NCBI GenBank assembly: GCA_036784855.1
Contig: JAZDSV010000039.1
Coordinates: forward strand, 82,756 to 146,755
DNA: 64,000 nt
DNA from: Aphelidium insulamus
Lineage: Eukaryota; Aphelidiomycota; Aphelidea; Aphelidiaceae
Direction of reading: 5' to 3'
Part shown: one piece after another, positions 20,076 through 30,712 of the stretch
How the letters are laid out: every line of letters starts with the position of its first letter
Position numbering within the stretch: position 1 is the first letter of the stretch
Translations under genes and position numbers: made by a program
Notes under the pieces: model-generated
The model's database searches: none
What the model saw: the letters and a program-made list of their open reading frames with translations, nothing else
What the model was told of the DNA's origin: nothing

Positions 20076-21362
20076 ATGGACGACGCCATGCCGGTGATGG
20101 CGCGGCTAAAGACCTTTGACGCCTACGCCAAGACCCTGGATGACTTCCGGGTAAAGACCACCACGGGAGCCGTCATATCACTGCTCTCACTGGCCACGGT
20201 GCTGGCGCTGGTGACGGCCGAGTGGCTCAGCTACCTGGAGGTGCGGACGGTGCAGTCGCTGCAGGTGGACCACAGTCGGCGCGAGCGGCTGCACATCTAC
20301 CTCAACCTCACGTTCCCGCGGCTCCCCTGTGACTGTACGTGGCGGTGGTGTATTGCAGTTAATGGTACATATATTCACACACTCTTGTGTGTGCAGTCGT
20401 GACCATGGATGTGATGGACGTGGTGGGCGAGCAGCAGAACGAGATGCAGCAGTCCGTGACCAAGGTGCCGCTGGATGAGTACGGGAACGTGATGGACAAG
20501 GCGGCGGCGGCGGCCAACAAGGACGGCAAGAACGTGGAACCGGTAGCGCGCAAAGATCTCGCGGCGCCCGACGAGTGCGGCGACTGCTACGGCGCGGCGC
20601 ATTCCAATTTCTGTTGCAACACCTGCGAGGCCGTGCGTGCCGCCTACGCCAACGTTGGCTGGGCCATCCGTGACTACTCCAGCATTGTTCAGGCATGTAT
20701 GCATATTCGTTTAGTCTGTGTACATTCCAACAGCACACTCATCATTACACTAGTGCGTGAGGGAAGGGTTCGCCGAGATCTACAACTTTCGGCGGCACGA
20801 GGGCTGCATGATGGTGGGCAATTTCACGGTGAACAAGGTGGCGGGCAACTTTCACTTTGCGCCCGGCCACAGCTTCCAGCAGTCCAATTCACACGTGCAC
20901 GACATGCAGGCATTCTCCGGCCACCTGGACGAGGTGGACTTTTCACACCGCATAAACCGGCTGGCGTTCGGCCACCAGTTCCACACGCTGGCCTCCCCGC
21001 TGGACAACTACAAGAAGAACCGCGAGCAGGGCGAGAACTTTTTCCAATATTTCATCAAGGTGGTGCCGACCAAGATTGTGTTTGCCAACGGGACCGGCTT
21101 CGACACCAACCAGTACTCGGCCACCCAGCACAAGAAGGCCACCCTGCCCGGCCAGAGCACCATACCCGGCGTCTTCTTCCACTACGACATCTCACCGATG
21201 CTCGTGACGTACCGCGAGCAGCAGCGCTCCTTCTCCTCGTTCCTGACGGCGGTGTGCGCCATTGTGGGCGGTGTATTCACCATTGCCGGGCTGGCCGATG
21301 CATTTTTCTACAACGCCGAGCGCGCACTGGCCCGCAAGATGCAGCTGGGCAAGAACAACTAG
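20076..21362 (+). CDS. ERGIC3: ERGIC3/Erv46 cargo receptor
   Basis: Cycles between ER and Golgi in COPII/COPI vesicles, partnered with ERGIC2/Erv41. Exons 20076-20334, 20397-20692 and 20754-21362; 387 residues. N-terminal cytosolic block LKTFDAYAKTLDDFRVKTTT, then a membrane span (GAVISLLSLATVLALVTAEW), the lumenal domain with VTMDVMDVVGEQQ, the cysteine pair region ECGDCYGA...CCNTCEAV, VNKVAGNFHFAPG, FQQSNSHVHDM, YFIKVVPTK and IPGVFFHYDISPM. A C-terminal span (FLTAVCAIVGGVFTIAGLAD) is followed by a short cytosolic tail. The second intron starts GCATGT: only that junction gives the conserved IVQ-CVREGF. The start at 20076 is preferred over an upstream in-frame Met inside or near the retroposed fragment. 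Confidence 0.95.
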
Positions 21363-21614
21363 ACCCTCGGTGCTGTGCATTACATAAACAACAACAGTAT
21401 GTCAATGTAATGTTGTGCATATGTATTGTAGAGTGTAATAATGGCATCCAACGGCATATGTGGGCACGTTTGTGTAGTAGTTCAGTGTGCATGTGATTAG
21501 TATCAGTATGTGACCGTACTTGTTGTATTTACGACATGTTATTAGTGGCTATATCATTATCTACAACTGCACCAACAATGCAACTGCGGCAACTCCTCTG
21601 TGGTTGTACAATAT

Positions 21615-21646
<32 letters not shown>

Positions 21647-21745
21647 TGCATATGCAGTATCTCTCTGCAGCAATTTTGATAAGAACGCAGAGTTTGAAGT
21701 GTGTTGATTACGTGAAAAAAAGAAAGTGACGAAAGAAAAAGAAAA
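21363..21745. other. Intergenic region with CT/GT microsatellite
   Basis: No gene. It contains a (ct)n(gt)n dinucleotide tract at about 21616-21649. The remainder should hold the ERGIC3 3' UTR and the promoter of the C1D-like gene. Confidence 0.7.
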
Positions 21746-22400
21746 ATGCAGAGCGACTTGGAGGCGCCGCTGGAGAGATTACGCGTCGTGGTGGCGCACA
21801 CACATGCCTCCCTGCAACAGCTGAATGGCTACCTGAAGTGCATGGCCGATGGAGACGGTGCGAATGGCGAGAGCAGCACTACTGCGGAGACGCCGCAGCA
21901 GTACTCTGTGCGCGCCCAAGCAGAGGGCCAACTGCTCCTTGCATACGCGATATCCACGCTATCCTATGGTCTGGCATATTTAATGTTGATGTTCAATTCC
22001 TTTATTAAAATATATATACATAGTGTATCTGAAGGCCGAGGGCGTGGAACCGCGCAAGGTAATTGACGGATCGGTGATGAAGCAGCTGGAGCGTCTGCGC
22101 GCCTCCATGGACCGCATTAATCAGCAGCTGAACGAGGCCACCAAACCAAAGTTGCGCGTGGACTCTGCGGCCGCCAAGCGCTTTGTGGTGCACACGCTAC
22201 GCCAAGGACAGGCAACAGCGGCGGCATCAGTTGCGACTCATGCCAGTGGCACTGGAGATGGAGACGAGATAAGTGCCGGGAATGTCGACACCACCACCAC
22301 CACTACTAGCAAAGCCGATGCCATTACAAAGCCACCACGCCGAACAGTACAGCTGGACCGTAATGCTGCACGGCGACTTATGGGTCTCAGTCACGAGTAA
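21746..22400 (+). CDS. C1D: C1D/Lrp1 (Rrp47) exosome cofactor
   Basis: Nuclear RNA-exosome cofactor of the Sas10/C1D family; binds Rrp6 and structured RNA. Exons 21746-21968 and 22024-22400 joined by a 55-nt GT-AG intron, phase 1; 199 residues. The helical core reads GQLLLAYAISTLSYVYLKAE, then GVEPRKVIDGSVMKQLERLR, YM-like SMDRINQQLNEA and DSAAAKRFVVHTL, which match the C1D pattern (EL.R...YM.R then AA.RF). The C-terminus is low-complexity with a basic end (KPPRRTVQLDRNAARRL), typical of RNA-binding tails in this family. Confidence 0.85.
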
Positions 22401-22804
22401 ATCAAGTGTTGTTCAAGGGGATTAACTGCATTTGCATTGCAGTATTGCAATGGGCGTTGCACGTGCTATGCACGCCACCAAACTTTTTGTTATCAATTAC
22501 CGAAAATAACTCTAACCAACAATAGTGGCTCTGTTGAACTACTGTCGCGTGGATCCTTTAGCAGTAGGATTCTAACATGACGGTACAAGTTTGGCAAGCA
22601 GTCTGAAGTAGTGAGGCGATGCGGTTGCGTGGCAATACTCTGCATGAGCTGCCTAAGTTGCACTATGGGCGAAACGCGATAACCTATTCATGTATAGCCA
22701 GCTACACAGCTCCCCCTTAATTCAGGTGCAAGAGCTGACCAATCAGCTGACCGCAGCCAGCGCTGGAATGGAGTGGTGCGCCTTGCATACTTCAATTATA
22801 AAAA
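22401..22804. other. Intergenic region, nothing recognised
   Basis: About 400 bp between C1D and a small secreted ORF. No coding signal on either strand that I can support. Confidence 0.5.
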
Positions 22805-22990
22805 ATGTTGACGTTCGCCATCGGAATGTTGCTGCTTGCAGCTGTGCAATGCATGCCCACCACACCGCGAATGACAACAGTGCATGGCGCTACAACACAG
22901 CCAGCAACAATCGTGCAATGCATGATCCCACCGCAACCTCCCAGAGAGGGAGACGTAGTGGTAGCTATGGCGCCTCCACATAACACATGA
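22805..22990 (+). CDS. Small predicted secreted peptide, possibly exon 1 of an ankyrin gene
   Basis: A 61-codon frame starting with MLTFAIGMLLLAAVQCMP, a good signal peptide, followed by a Thr/Pro-rich mature part. It lies just upstream of the broken ankyrin frame at 23028. Other ankyrin proteins here also start with signal peptides, so it could be the leader exon of that gene. No splice pair that keeps frame was obvious. Low confidence as a stand-alone gene. Confidence 0.35.
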   Translation: MLTFAIGMLLLAAVQCMPTTPRMTTVHGATTQPATIVQCMIPPQPPREGDVVVAMAPPHNT

Positions 22991-23027
22991 ATGCTCGTTG
23001 GGAGGACTGGGAAAAGGTCGCCCATAG

Positions 23028-23693
23028 CTGCTGCGTCCAGGCAACGATCAGCTGCATCCCTGCAGCTCTACGTCCAGCCAGCATGCCGCTGGCATCTGGT
23101 GGTATGTTCAAGTGATGGACTATTGTTGTGATTTTGGCTGCGAATGCAAGCGATTCCGCTGGCGTCGACGTCATAATGGCTCAGTGAATGCAGAGCAGCG
23201 CGACACGTTATCGCTAGCAAAAGATAGTATAGTGACTGGTGGTGCATTGGTGTGCAGTGCCGCTTGCTGTGCGGGCGTGGTTGCAGTGCCATTTGCCACA
23301 CCTTGTTGCTTCATTGGTAAAGTGGTCACGGCAGCTGGACTCGGTGTGGCCGAGACACGTTTTGCATTGTTCCACCGCTATGTTCTTGACGTCGCGTCAA
23401 GCGGCATCATCAGGATTTTGCCTGGTAGCGCAAACAAGATTTGTTACTATGGACGGCCACCCCTGTTCTACACGGCAGCACACTGGACTCCTGCAGTTAT
23501 GCGGCAATTTATTGACCGCGGAGCTGATGTCAACGCGCGTGATGAATACTACCACCAATCTGTGCTTGATTTCGTACTGGGAGTTGATGATCTGATGGAG
23601 AGACCGCATGCAAAGCCTGAGAATGTCAAGTTTCTCTTTAAAATGTGGTGCTGACGTGCGTATTGATGACGTCTCCCGTACTGCCCACCCTTA
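23028..23693 (+). pseudogene. Truncated, frameshifted ankyrin-repeat gene
   Basis: The translation carries GRPPLFYTAAHWTPAVMRQF, IDRGADVNARDEYYHQSV and KPENVKFLF. These match the ankyrin genes at 34406 and 39734 (GRTPLFYAAAHSTPDIMQLL, IDKGANVNAVD, YENVKLLLERGA). The frame then breaks at a run of four A residues near 23639; one A fewer continues as KCGADVRIDDVSRTA before a stop. The rest of the ankyrin domain is absent. A Cys-rich hydrophobic stretch (VCSAACCAGVVAVPFATPCC) precedes the repeats. Confidence 0.7.
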
Positions 23694-23963
23694 ACACATG
23701 AACAAAACACGTACAGAACAATGTTTATGACACAGGCGCACAACTGCTGGAAGGCTGCAATGAGCAGCGGGTGGCCAGAGCATTGAGGTACTTTGCAGCG
23801 GCTGTGCACTTGGCTTTGGCACACTGACCTGACAGCCTCGAGTGCTATCATGGCTGGCATATGAAAGTTAGAACACACAATGTAGATCTTACCACCATCA
23901 TGCACAAACCTGGTGGGCGGGGTGGGCACATAGGTGTGACAGCTGGTGCGCGGCGGCCTCTGA

Positions 23964-24355
23964 TCAATAGATTGTTGAGCTTCTGCTTCTGCTTATAGCG
24001 CTGACATGGAAAATAGTGTTGATAACTTCGGGCTTCCCGGAACCTTCTTCCGCAGCAGCAGCCTCTGTCGCCTCTGTTGCTTGCTGCTTCTCCTACACGT
24101 TAGTAGATGAAATATGTTACAATAAGTATAATTACTGTATGCATACTTATGGGTATATTCATAGCACTGCGCACTGCACTTCACGCTATTGAACTGAATG
24201 AATGCACTTAATTTACCTGCCTGGCGGAGAAGCTTTGCAAGCATTGCCGCCTCAAGCATTACCACCGAGGTCTTAGACATTGTGGGGAGTTTTGTATCCA
24301 TGGCGTCTCGGTCACTGTCAGTGTCGCTGTCTTTGTCGCAGTCACTCATCTCCAC
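23964..24355 (-). CDS. Possible small two-exon gene, unrecognised
   Basis: A minus-strand frame starts MEMSDCDKDSDTDSDRDAMD and continues TMSKTSVVMLEAAMLAKLLR. A candidate intron ends at 24093; splicing from CAG at 24221 (GC donor) keeps the frame and adds an acidic, Ala/Gln-rich segment (EKQQATEATEAAAAEEGSGK). A GT donor four bases later is also possible but changes frame. No family recognised; about 90 residues. Treat as tentative. Confidence 0.3.
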
Positions 24356-24399
24356 TTCCCAATGTTACACTTGTCATCCTGCAATACTGGGACAGCTAC

Positions 24400-25109
24400 A
24401 CCACAATCATCTCTTCATCTTGTATGTCATCATAATCGTCAAGTTCATCGACCGTGTCATCCAGAACGGATACCGGCAGTAACGGATCATGCACGCCGTC
24501 GACCCACATCTATCTGACCCGGTCAACTGATCAACAACAGCAATGTAACCTGTAATGGCGCAATGGCTACGCCGTCGCTTGTACACAATATACATATATA
24601 TATATATATATATAATACATAATTAAATCATATGTAGATGTAGATGTGTACACAAAGGTGAAGTGCCAACTAGCAAATGGGCAAATCACCGCGGTCAATT
24701 CACGACGAGCATTGCTGGAACCGTTTTTGTAGTTTTCCATTCCTTTATTCATTGCCATCATTATTCATTTGCTTTTGTAACGACAAAGCGCCGTAGCGCT
24801 GGTATAGTCAGAACTTATTGTAGTCGTGTTACAAAGTGTAACAGCAGCTTTCGAACTCTGATTGGACCATTGTAGACCAATATAGCCACGCGATCTGATT
24901 GGACGGTGCGATCTGGTTCTTATTTGTCTTTGAGCGTCGATTGCGCCACATTTGCGTCGCGCTTCTTCTCTTCTCAAATAAACTGCGCAACATGGCGACC
25001 GACAAGAAAGCTGAAATTCTCACCGCGCTTAACACCGTCGACCCACCTGATCAACGAATTGACGATAGCAACGGATCCTGATACCATTCACCGAAAGACT
25101 ACGTCATGG
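24400..25109. other. Intergenic region with AT dinucleotide tract
   Basis: Contains an (at)n tract at about 24592-24614. A short reading frame at 24992 (MATDKKAEILTALNTVDPPD) ends after 29 codons and may be an alternative, frameshifted start of the NTPase gene that follows. Nothing else supported. Confidence 0.5.
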
Positions 25110-27282
25110 ATGCGCCGCACCGAGGAGCAATGGCTACGCCGCTACCCAACTGTTGGAGACGACATTTACAACGCACTCCATCCAAGCCCGGGTAAGCAGC
25201 GTGATTCCTTGATTATAACGACTAAGTGCGTAGATTTGACTTCTGACGCCCACTCGCCAATTTACCCCAACCATGGTAAGCATCAGATAACACCGTGTGA
25301 TGACTACGACTTACTGTGTAGGTGGTCCTGACGCTGCGGCCAGTGGGGTCTGGAAGGCAACGGGCTCTGTAATGAAAACCGCCGGTTTGTGTTGATTCTT
25401 AAGTTGTGCTGTGATGATTAATGTCTGCGCAGATCATATGGAAGTCGATACTCCGACTAGGCAACAGACTCCTGCCGATGTCATTGCCGATTTTTTGAGT
25501 ACATCTGAGCAGTTCAAGACATTGAAGAAGTCGTCAGACACCAAGTTAGATCGGACGGACTTAGACGAGAATTCCGCCAACGCGCGTCAAATCGTGGATA
25601 CGATTGAGAAATCTCCTCTACATGACAGAAAGCTCGAGCCCACTTTGCTCGAGCTTGGAATTGAATTACCGTACAAGCGTTTACCGCAGTCTGCATTTCA
25701 CAGTGGTGCGGTCACGGTTCTTGTTGGGGTGTCCGGTTGCGGAAAGAGCCGCACCTGTCTGGACATTTGTTCTACGCGTCCAAGTCTTTACTTTGAAGTC
25801 GGGTTGCACTTGGATTTTGCCTGGTTCTTGAAGCAATTGAGGAAGCTGGAGGTTACGGGCAAGGATTTAGAAACAGCGACCGAAACCTTGATGTTTGCGT
25901 TGATCGTTGCCAGAATTTCGATCCTGGATAACTTGAAGTGTGGTCTACACTCTTCCAAGTACGAAAAGCTCGTTGCCTATCAGAAGTCGGATATTTTTCA
26001 AGATGTTTCTGCTGGTCTAGCAGCGAAGCTGTACGAACAATGTACTGGGTCGCAGTTGCAAGCTTTAGCGTGCAATTCCAAATTATCTGGATACATGCTT
26101 GCTTTCGATGAGGCACAGGTGCTGCTCAGCGAAATGGAAAACAAGTATCCCAATACGTACAATGAGCTCACGCGCCCGCTGTTCAGATTTTTGGTCGCAT
26201 TTGCCAGGCTTGACTGTCGCGCAGCTTCTATCTGGTGCGGTACCCACCTACGTCTCAAAGACGCCCAACTGGTCATATCAGCGGCTGGTGGTGGCAAGAA
26301 TATTGTTCCAGTATTTACTGATTTCCAGTTCTATACCGATAACGACATAAAGAACCTGCTTTTGCACTCAATGGGCAAAGATGAGTTCACTGAATTGTTC
26401 AGCAATCCCGACACGCGAGTACACGTCGAAAAGGCTTGCTACTACTTGCAAGGCCGTGCGCGATTGTTTACTGCTTTTTTTCAAAAGTATACTGACCGCG
26501 ACGCTCACCAAACGTTTGGCGACGTTTTGGACAATTATCTGACGACGTTGACCGAGCGCTCAGACGAATTAGTTTCCTTCAAATATTTTTGGAAGCGAGT
26601 CATCAACATGCCCTCAAAGCTGAGCGACTTTGTGACTGGACAACACCGAGAGACACCGGATAGGTATTGTTTTCAATTGCTGAAGCAGTTCTTGCTCAGA
26701 GAGTCGGAGAGTGGCATAGTTTTGGACAACATGACGGTTGATTTAGTCAGCACTGCGCTGGTATCATTGAAAAAAAGCGGCAAGAATTACTACATGACTG
26801 AGCCCGTTGTTGTTGAAGCTGCTATTAACCTGATGGCGGAAGACCAGGAGTTTGAGGAACGATTTATGCATTTTTTTGCATCCGACCTTATTAGCCCAGC
26901 GACTTCGCTAAGCCCTGATGCTAGAGGCAAACTTTTCGACAAATTGATTGCTCTGCGCTTTAGAATGGGCTGGTGGAAAAAGATTCCGGCTGATGATGTG
27001 GCATGGGAAGATGTTCCTATGCGGTTCCGCGATTACATCAAAAATCTTGAAGTTCCTCGCTATGTTGTCATGGAAAGGTCCGTCAAGGAGAACCAGTTGC
27101 TGCGGACATTTGTCAGTCACACATCATACGCCTATGTACTCCCGGCCGAAAAGTCCGGTTTAGATGGCTGCTATCGTAGCGCTTCTTTAAGGTGCGGCCA
27201 CCAAGCTTCCGGCGCTTGCGACACCTTCTTCCTTGTTTGTCGGCGCCGCCGCTTGTTTGTTTATTGGCTGCGCCTCTTGTAA
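25110..27282 (+). CDS. Crinkler-like P-loop NTPase
   Basis: Four exons, 25110-25191, 25234-25275, 25322-25384 and 25433-27282, joined by three 42-48-nt GT-AG introns all in phase 1; about 678 residues. The small exons give RRTEEQWLRRYPTVGDDIYN, then DLTSDAHSPIYPNHGGPDAA, and join VMKTADHMEVDTP. The NTPase core has Walker A VGVSGCGKSRT and Walker B GYMLAFDEAQVLL, then WCGTHLRLKD. This pattern is shared with NTPases of Crinkler-type effector proteins. No nuclease tail is visible. The last about 40 residues are Cys/Arg-rich and may be intron: a GTGCGG...GAACAG pair at 27191-27290 precedes an exon-like stretch (YWNRYDADQREFDGEN). The start is uncertain. Confidence 0.7.
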
Positions 27283-27493
27283 CCTGAACAGTACTGGAAC
27301 CGCTACGACGCCGATCAGCGTGAATTTGATGGGGAGAACTTGACGATCTTCGATTCACTGCTCAATCACGGCACTTCAAGTGTTTCAACGCGCCTTACTT
27401 GAAATCTCTCGGAGGCCTCCCCGGCGGCCTCCAACCACACCAGCTAGCTCAATAATACCTACCGTAAAGCCTAAACCCTAAATTGAAAAAAAG

Positions 27494-29494
27494 GTGGCCC
27501 TCCGTGAGAAACTGAAGACTGAGATACGCACGTCGTTAAATGAGACAATTTTTGAATGCAAAAACGTCTACGAAGCGGCAAACCACATCCAACCGGACGT
27601 GGGTCTACGCGCCTCCTTCTATCACGGTACCATTCCAGGCATTGCAAACACAAAGGTATACCACGATTTCGTTGCAAAAGTGCACGACAAGGTAGCATCG
27701 TTTGTCTGGATGGCGGAACAAAATTGGAAGAAGGCCGAGAAAAAGAAACTCGAATTTCAACAGAAAAAGACGTTGCAGGAGCAAGCACGCAATGACACAC
27801 CGGTCACAGTTGATATGCTTGATAACGCCTGCGAAAACTCGGCCTCCATGCTAACGGCAAGAACAAGTTGGCACGTAAATTAACGCCAACGCCAATGTGC
27901 CGACTCCTAAGACATACGAAACGTCAAAAAATGGGGCCCCGTCCGGCCGATCTGGCCACGCCGCGACGGGAAGCAAAACGCGCGCCTCATCAAAAGCACG
28001 CTCTGGCCAAAAAGGAGAAAAATCCGGCAAAGACAGAAACGAAAACTTGCCGCCGCCAAAAAAGCGAGACACTGGAAAGGGAAAGGGAAAGACGCGGGCG
28101 ACATAACGCTTGATCTGCACAACCTGCAAATAGATCGACGTGAACAGTTGGGCTTTCACAATTTGACTACCCACCAAATCGCTCCCAACATATCCCGAAT
28201 TTTGACGAAAGGGCTCAAGTTTATTCCTCACACCGATTTACCACCTGCTGTGCAAGTGGCAGATGGTTTGACAGAATTTACACGACGCATTGCGATCAAA
28301 ACCATGTTTCGCTACAAAGACAATCCGACCGCGCGGTTGTCAACCGAATGCCAAACAAACATTGGGAGCCGATCTACTCCCCGGCACTAGAACAGTACTG
28401 CAATACAACTATCGCGCGCCTAAAACTGGATTACGAAGACTTACTGCCACGATCGCAATTTAAATCGCCGGCATATCTGCGACAAATTCTTCAGCTACGC
28501 GCACGACCAGATATCCGAGTAATTGCAACGGACAAGAATCTCGGTCTGGCAGTAATTGACACCGCGGCATACCGCGACATGTGCCTTAGCCACTTAAACG
28601 ATGCGGAAACATACCGCGCTGACAACCGCCCACTACGGGAGATATGTGCGCACATTCACCCAGACGTTGTCACGACAACGCGCATTGGCATCCGCGCTTT
28701 CAGACACATCAAATCGATCGCCAAGTACTTGGAACAAGCACTTAATCCGACGTACGTCCGAATGCCGCTCTTTCATTGCCTGGCAAAAGTCCACAAATCG
28801 CCACTCAAAGGCCGGCCGATCGCGGGAGCTGTCAAGTGGATAACCACGCCACTGTCAGCGCTGCTAAGTCACTCGCTTCGTCCTCACGTCCAAGAAATTA
28901 ACCACATACTGCAGGACTCGCGTGCAATGATTGTTCAACTGGAACACATGCACCTGCTGCCAACCTGGTTCTTTGTCACAATGGACATCACGGACCTCTA
29001 CCCAAACATGTTGCAAGATAAAACGCTGGAGTGTGTCACACGGCTTGCCGAACGAAATCCACTACGCGCCGAGTTCAACGCACTTGCAACTGCCTGCATT
29101 ATCCATAATGCGTATGTGGAATTCGACAATCAGTTCTACCATCAAATCAAGGGCATGGCGATGGGCACTAATGCAGCCGTGGAACTTGCCAACCTCTACG
29201 TTTACCACACATGGGCTACAGCTCAACATTCTTCTGGAAGATCGCAGCCTCAGTCAAAAATTCGGATCGCCGGCTATATCTAACACCAACGCCACTGCCC
29301 GAGGCTGCAACAGACATCCAGAAAATCGTCCTCGTCCTACCATATCACCGCATCCTTGGCGACACGGAGACTACGCGGCGCCTACGTGAAGGATGGGATA
29401 TGCTCGAAATCGGCGACTTAGCGCGGCCGATGATTACGTATAAGCGGCAACCGAACTTGGCGCAACTTCTTACAAGTTCGCGTTTTCGCTCCTG
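27494..29494 (+). mobile_element. Degenerate Penelope-type reverse transcriptase element
   Basis: Reverse transcriptase sequence in at least four frames. 27494-27883 encodes a basic N-terminal region. About 28148-28390 has NISRILTKGLKFIPHTDLPP and RRIAIKTMFRYKDN. 28348-29283 has ATDKNLGLAVIDTAAYRDM, CLAKVHKSPLKGRPIAGAVK, MDITDLYPNM and IKGMAMGTNAAVELANLYVY. 29211-29494 has LVLPYHRILGDTETTRRLRE and the terminal NLAQLLTSSRF. These motifs are typical of Penelope-like and related endonuclease-poor RTs (KVHK..GRPI, QIKG.AMGT). The YxDD catalytic motif that should follow LANLY is missing: the palm joins directly to the thumb-like part. With several frameshifts, the copy is dead. Confidence 0.8.
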
Positions 29495-30712
29495 AGCAAG
29501 TAACTACTTTACCACGGGTTTCTGTTACGGATCCGGTGCTCGACTAACTAGACGAAAACGGCGTACATCAGGCAGAAATAGAGTCTATCAACCATACTGT
29601 GTTGTCGATCTCGTGCAAGAAACGCGAAAACTTATCGCGTGCACGCCAGATATTGTCCGCCGCCCACAGCGCCGTCGAATTCACCGGCTCCGACTCCACA
29701 CGTCTCCGGACTTACACTACACCCCTAAGTCATCTCACAAATAACTATTGTGCCTTGCAAATTAAATGAACGGCCTGACACAAGTTGCTCAATCTTCTTT
29801 CCAATTCGTCGTTGGTTATAAATGCTGCACCGCCACGGTACCATATCACATGTATGAGAGCTTCTTGCTAAGTGGTTAAGGGCGGTGCTCCGCTGGGCTG
29901 TCCAAGCACCGCTGTTGGTGACGCCATGGATATCTATGTTGCTGCCTCTGGAGGCATGCATATGCCGTATGTCCCATTGATAGATGTAGCTTTCATTGGT
30001 TTACTGCGGTGGTGCAAGATGCCTTGATCCACGCGCACGTGGCAGCGCCTAATAGATCCTGCATTCAGCTCAAGCTCTGTGCTGATTCTATGCGCGGGTA
30101 TATTGTAGAAGGACGCGAGAACACAGCGGCGCCATAGCGACAACGGCAGATCTGATTAAGACAGCAAATTGCCATTGGCAGAGGCAATTTACGCGCAAAT
30201 TGCTCAGACTGCTCACGCGCCATGAGCAGAACGGGCAAATTGCCCATAAAGGTCCACAAATTGTCGAATCGTATGGGCGACTACGCATTTTCATAGTGGA
30301 TAAATCGGCAGTAAATCGTCGAGGAGTTGACACCAATCACGGACTAAATCGTGCGATCAAGGTGACGAGTAACCATTTTGTGTGAAACGCACAATAAGTC
30401 ATCTCACTAATAACTAATCTCACTAATAACCATCAATCCGGTCCAACCATCAATCTCTTGTGCAAAGCGCAGACTTTGCAACCACAGTTGGATACATACA
30501 TATGCAAAGGTGAAATGTACTTGTTACATTGCAACTATCATCATTTACCTTACAAGATGAAACCTTTAAAGATGAACCGATCAAAGGTGAAAAGGTTCAG
30601 AGATGAAACGTAAAAGCTCAGAGGCCAAATTCAAAGGTAAAAGCGTAAACGTCAATTTTTACGTTATTTATTTTTAATTTCAGAATCAAGTCTTCAAATT
30701 TCAGTGTATTGA
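29495..30712. repeat. Non-coding stretch with 21-bp flanking direct repeats
   Basis: No gene supported. The RT-derived frame may continue to about 29745. The sequence aagtcatctcacaaataacta (29727-29747) recurs with one mismatch at 30396-30416, bracketing about 650 bp. Near 30530-30650 there are degenerate aaaggtgaaa-type short repeats. Confidence 0.5.

Noticed and set aside
20387..21496. 369-codon plus-strand frame across ERGIC3
   Set aside because: Correct only for exon 2; it then runs through an intron into a wrong frame (Arg-rich shadow) of exon 3.
27470..27482. Chromosome-end or telomere array
   Set aside because: Only about two units of CCCTAAA are present; this is at most an interstitial trace.
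27868..28113. Basic Lys/Arg-rich frames as a separate nucleic-acid-binding gene
   Set aside because: They lie between collinear parts of the degenerate RT element and are best read as its frameshifted linker.
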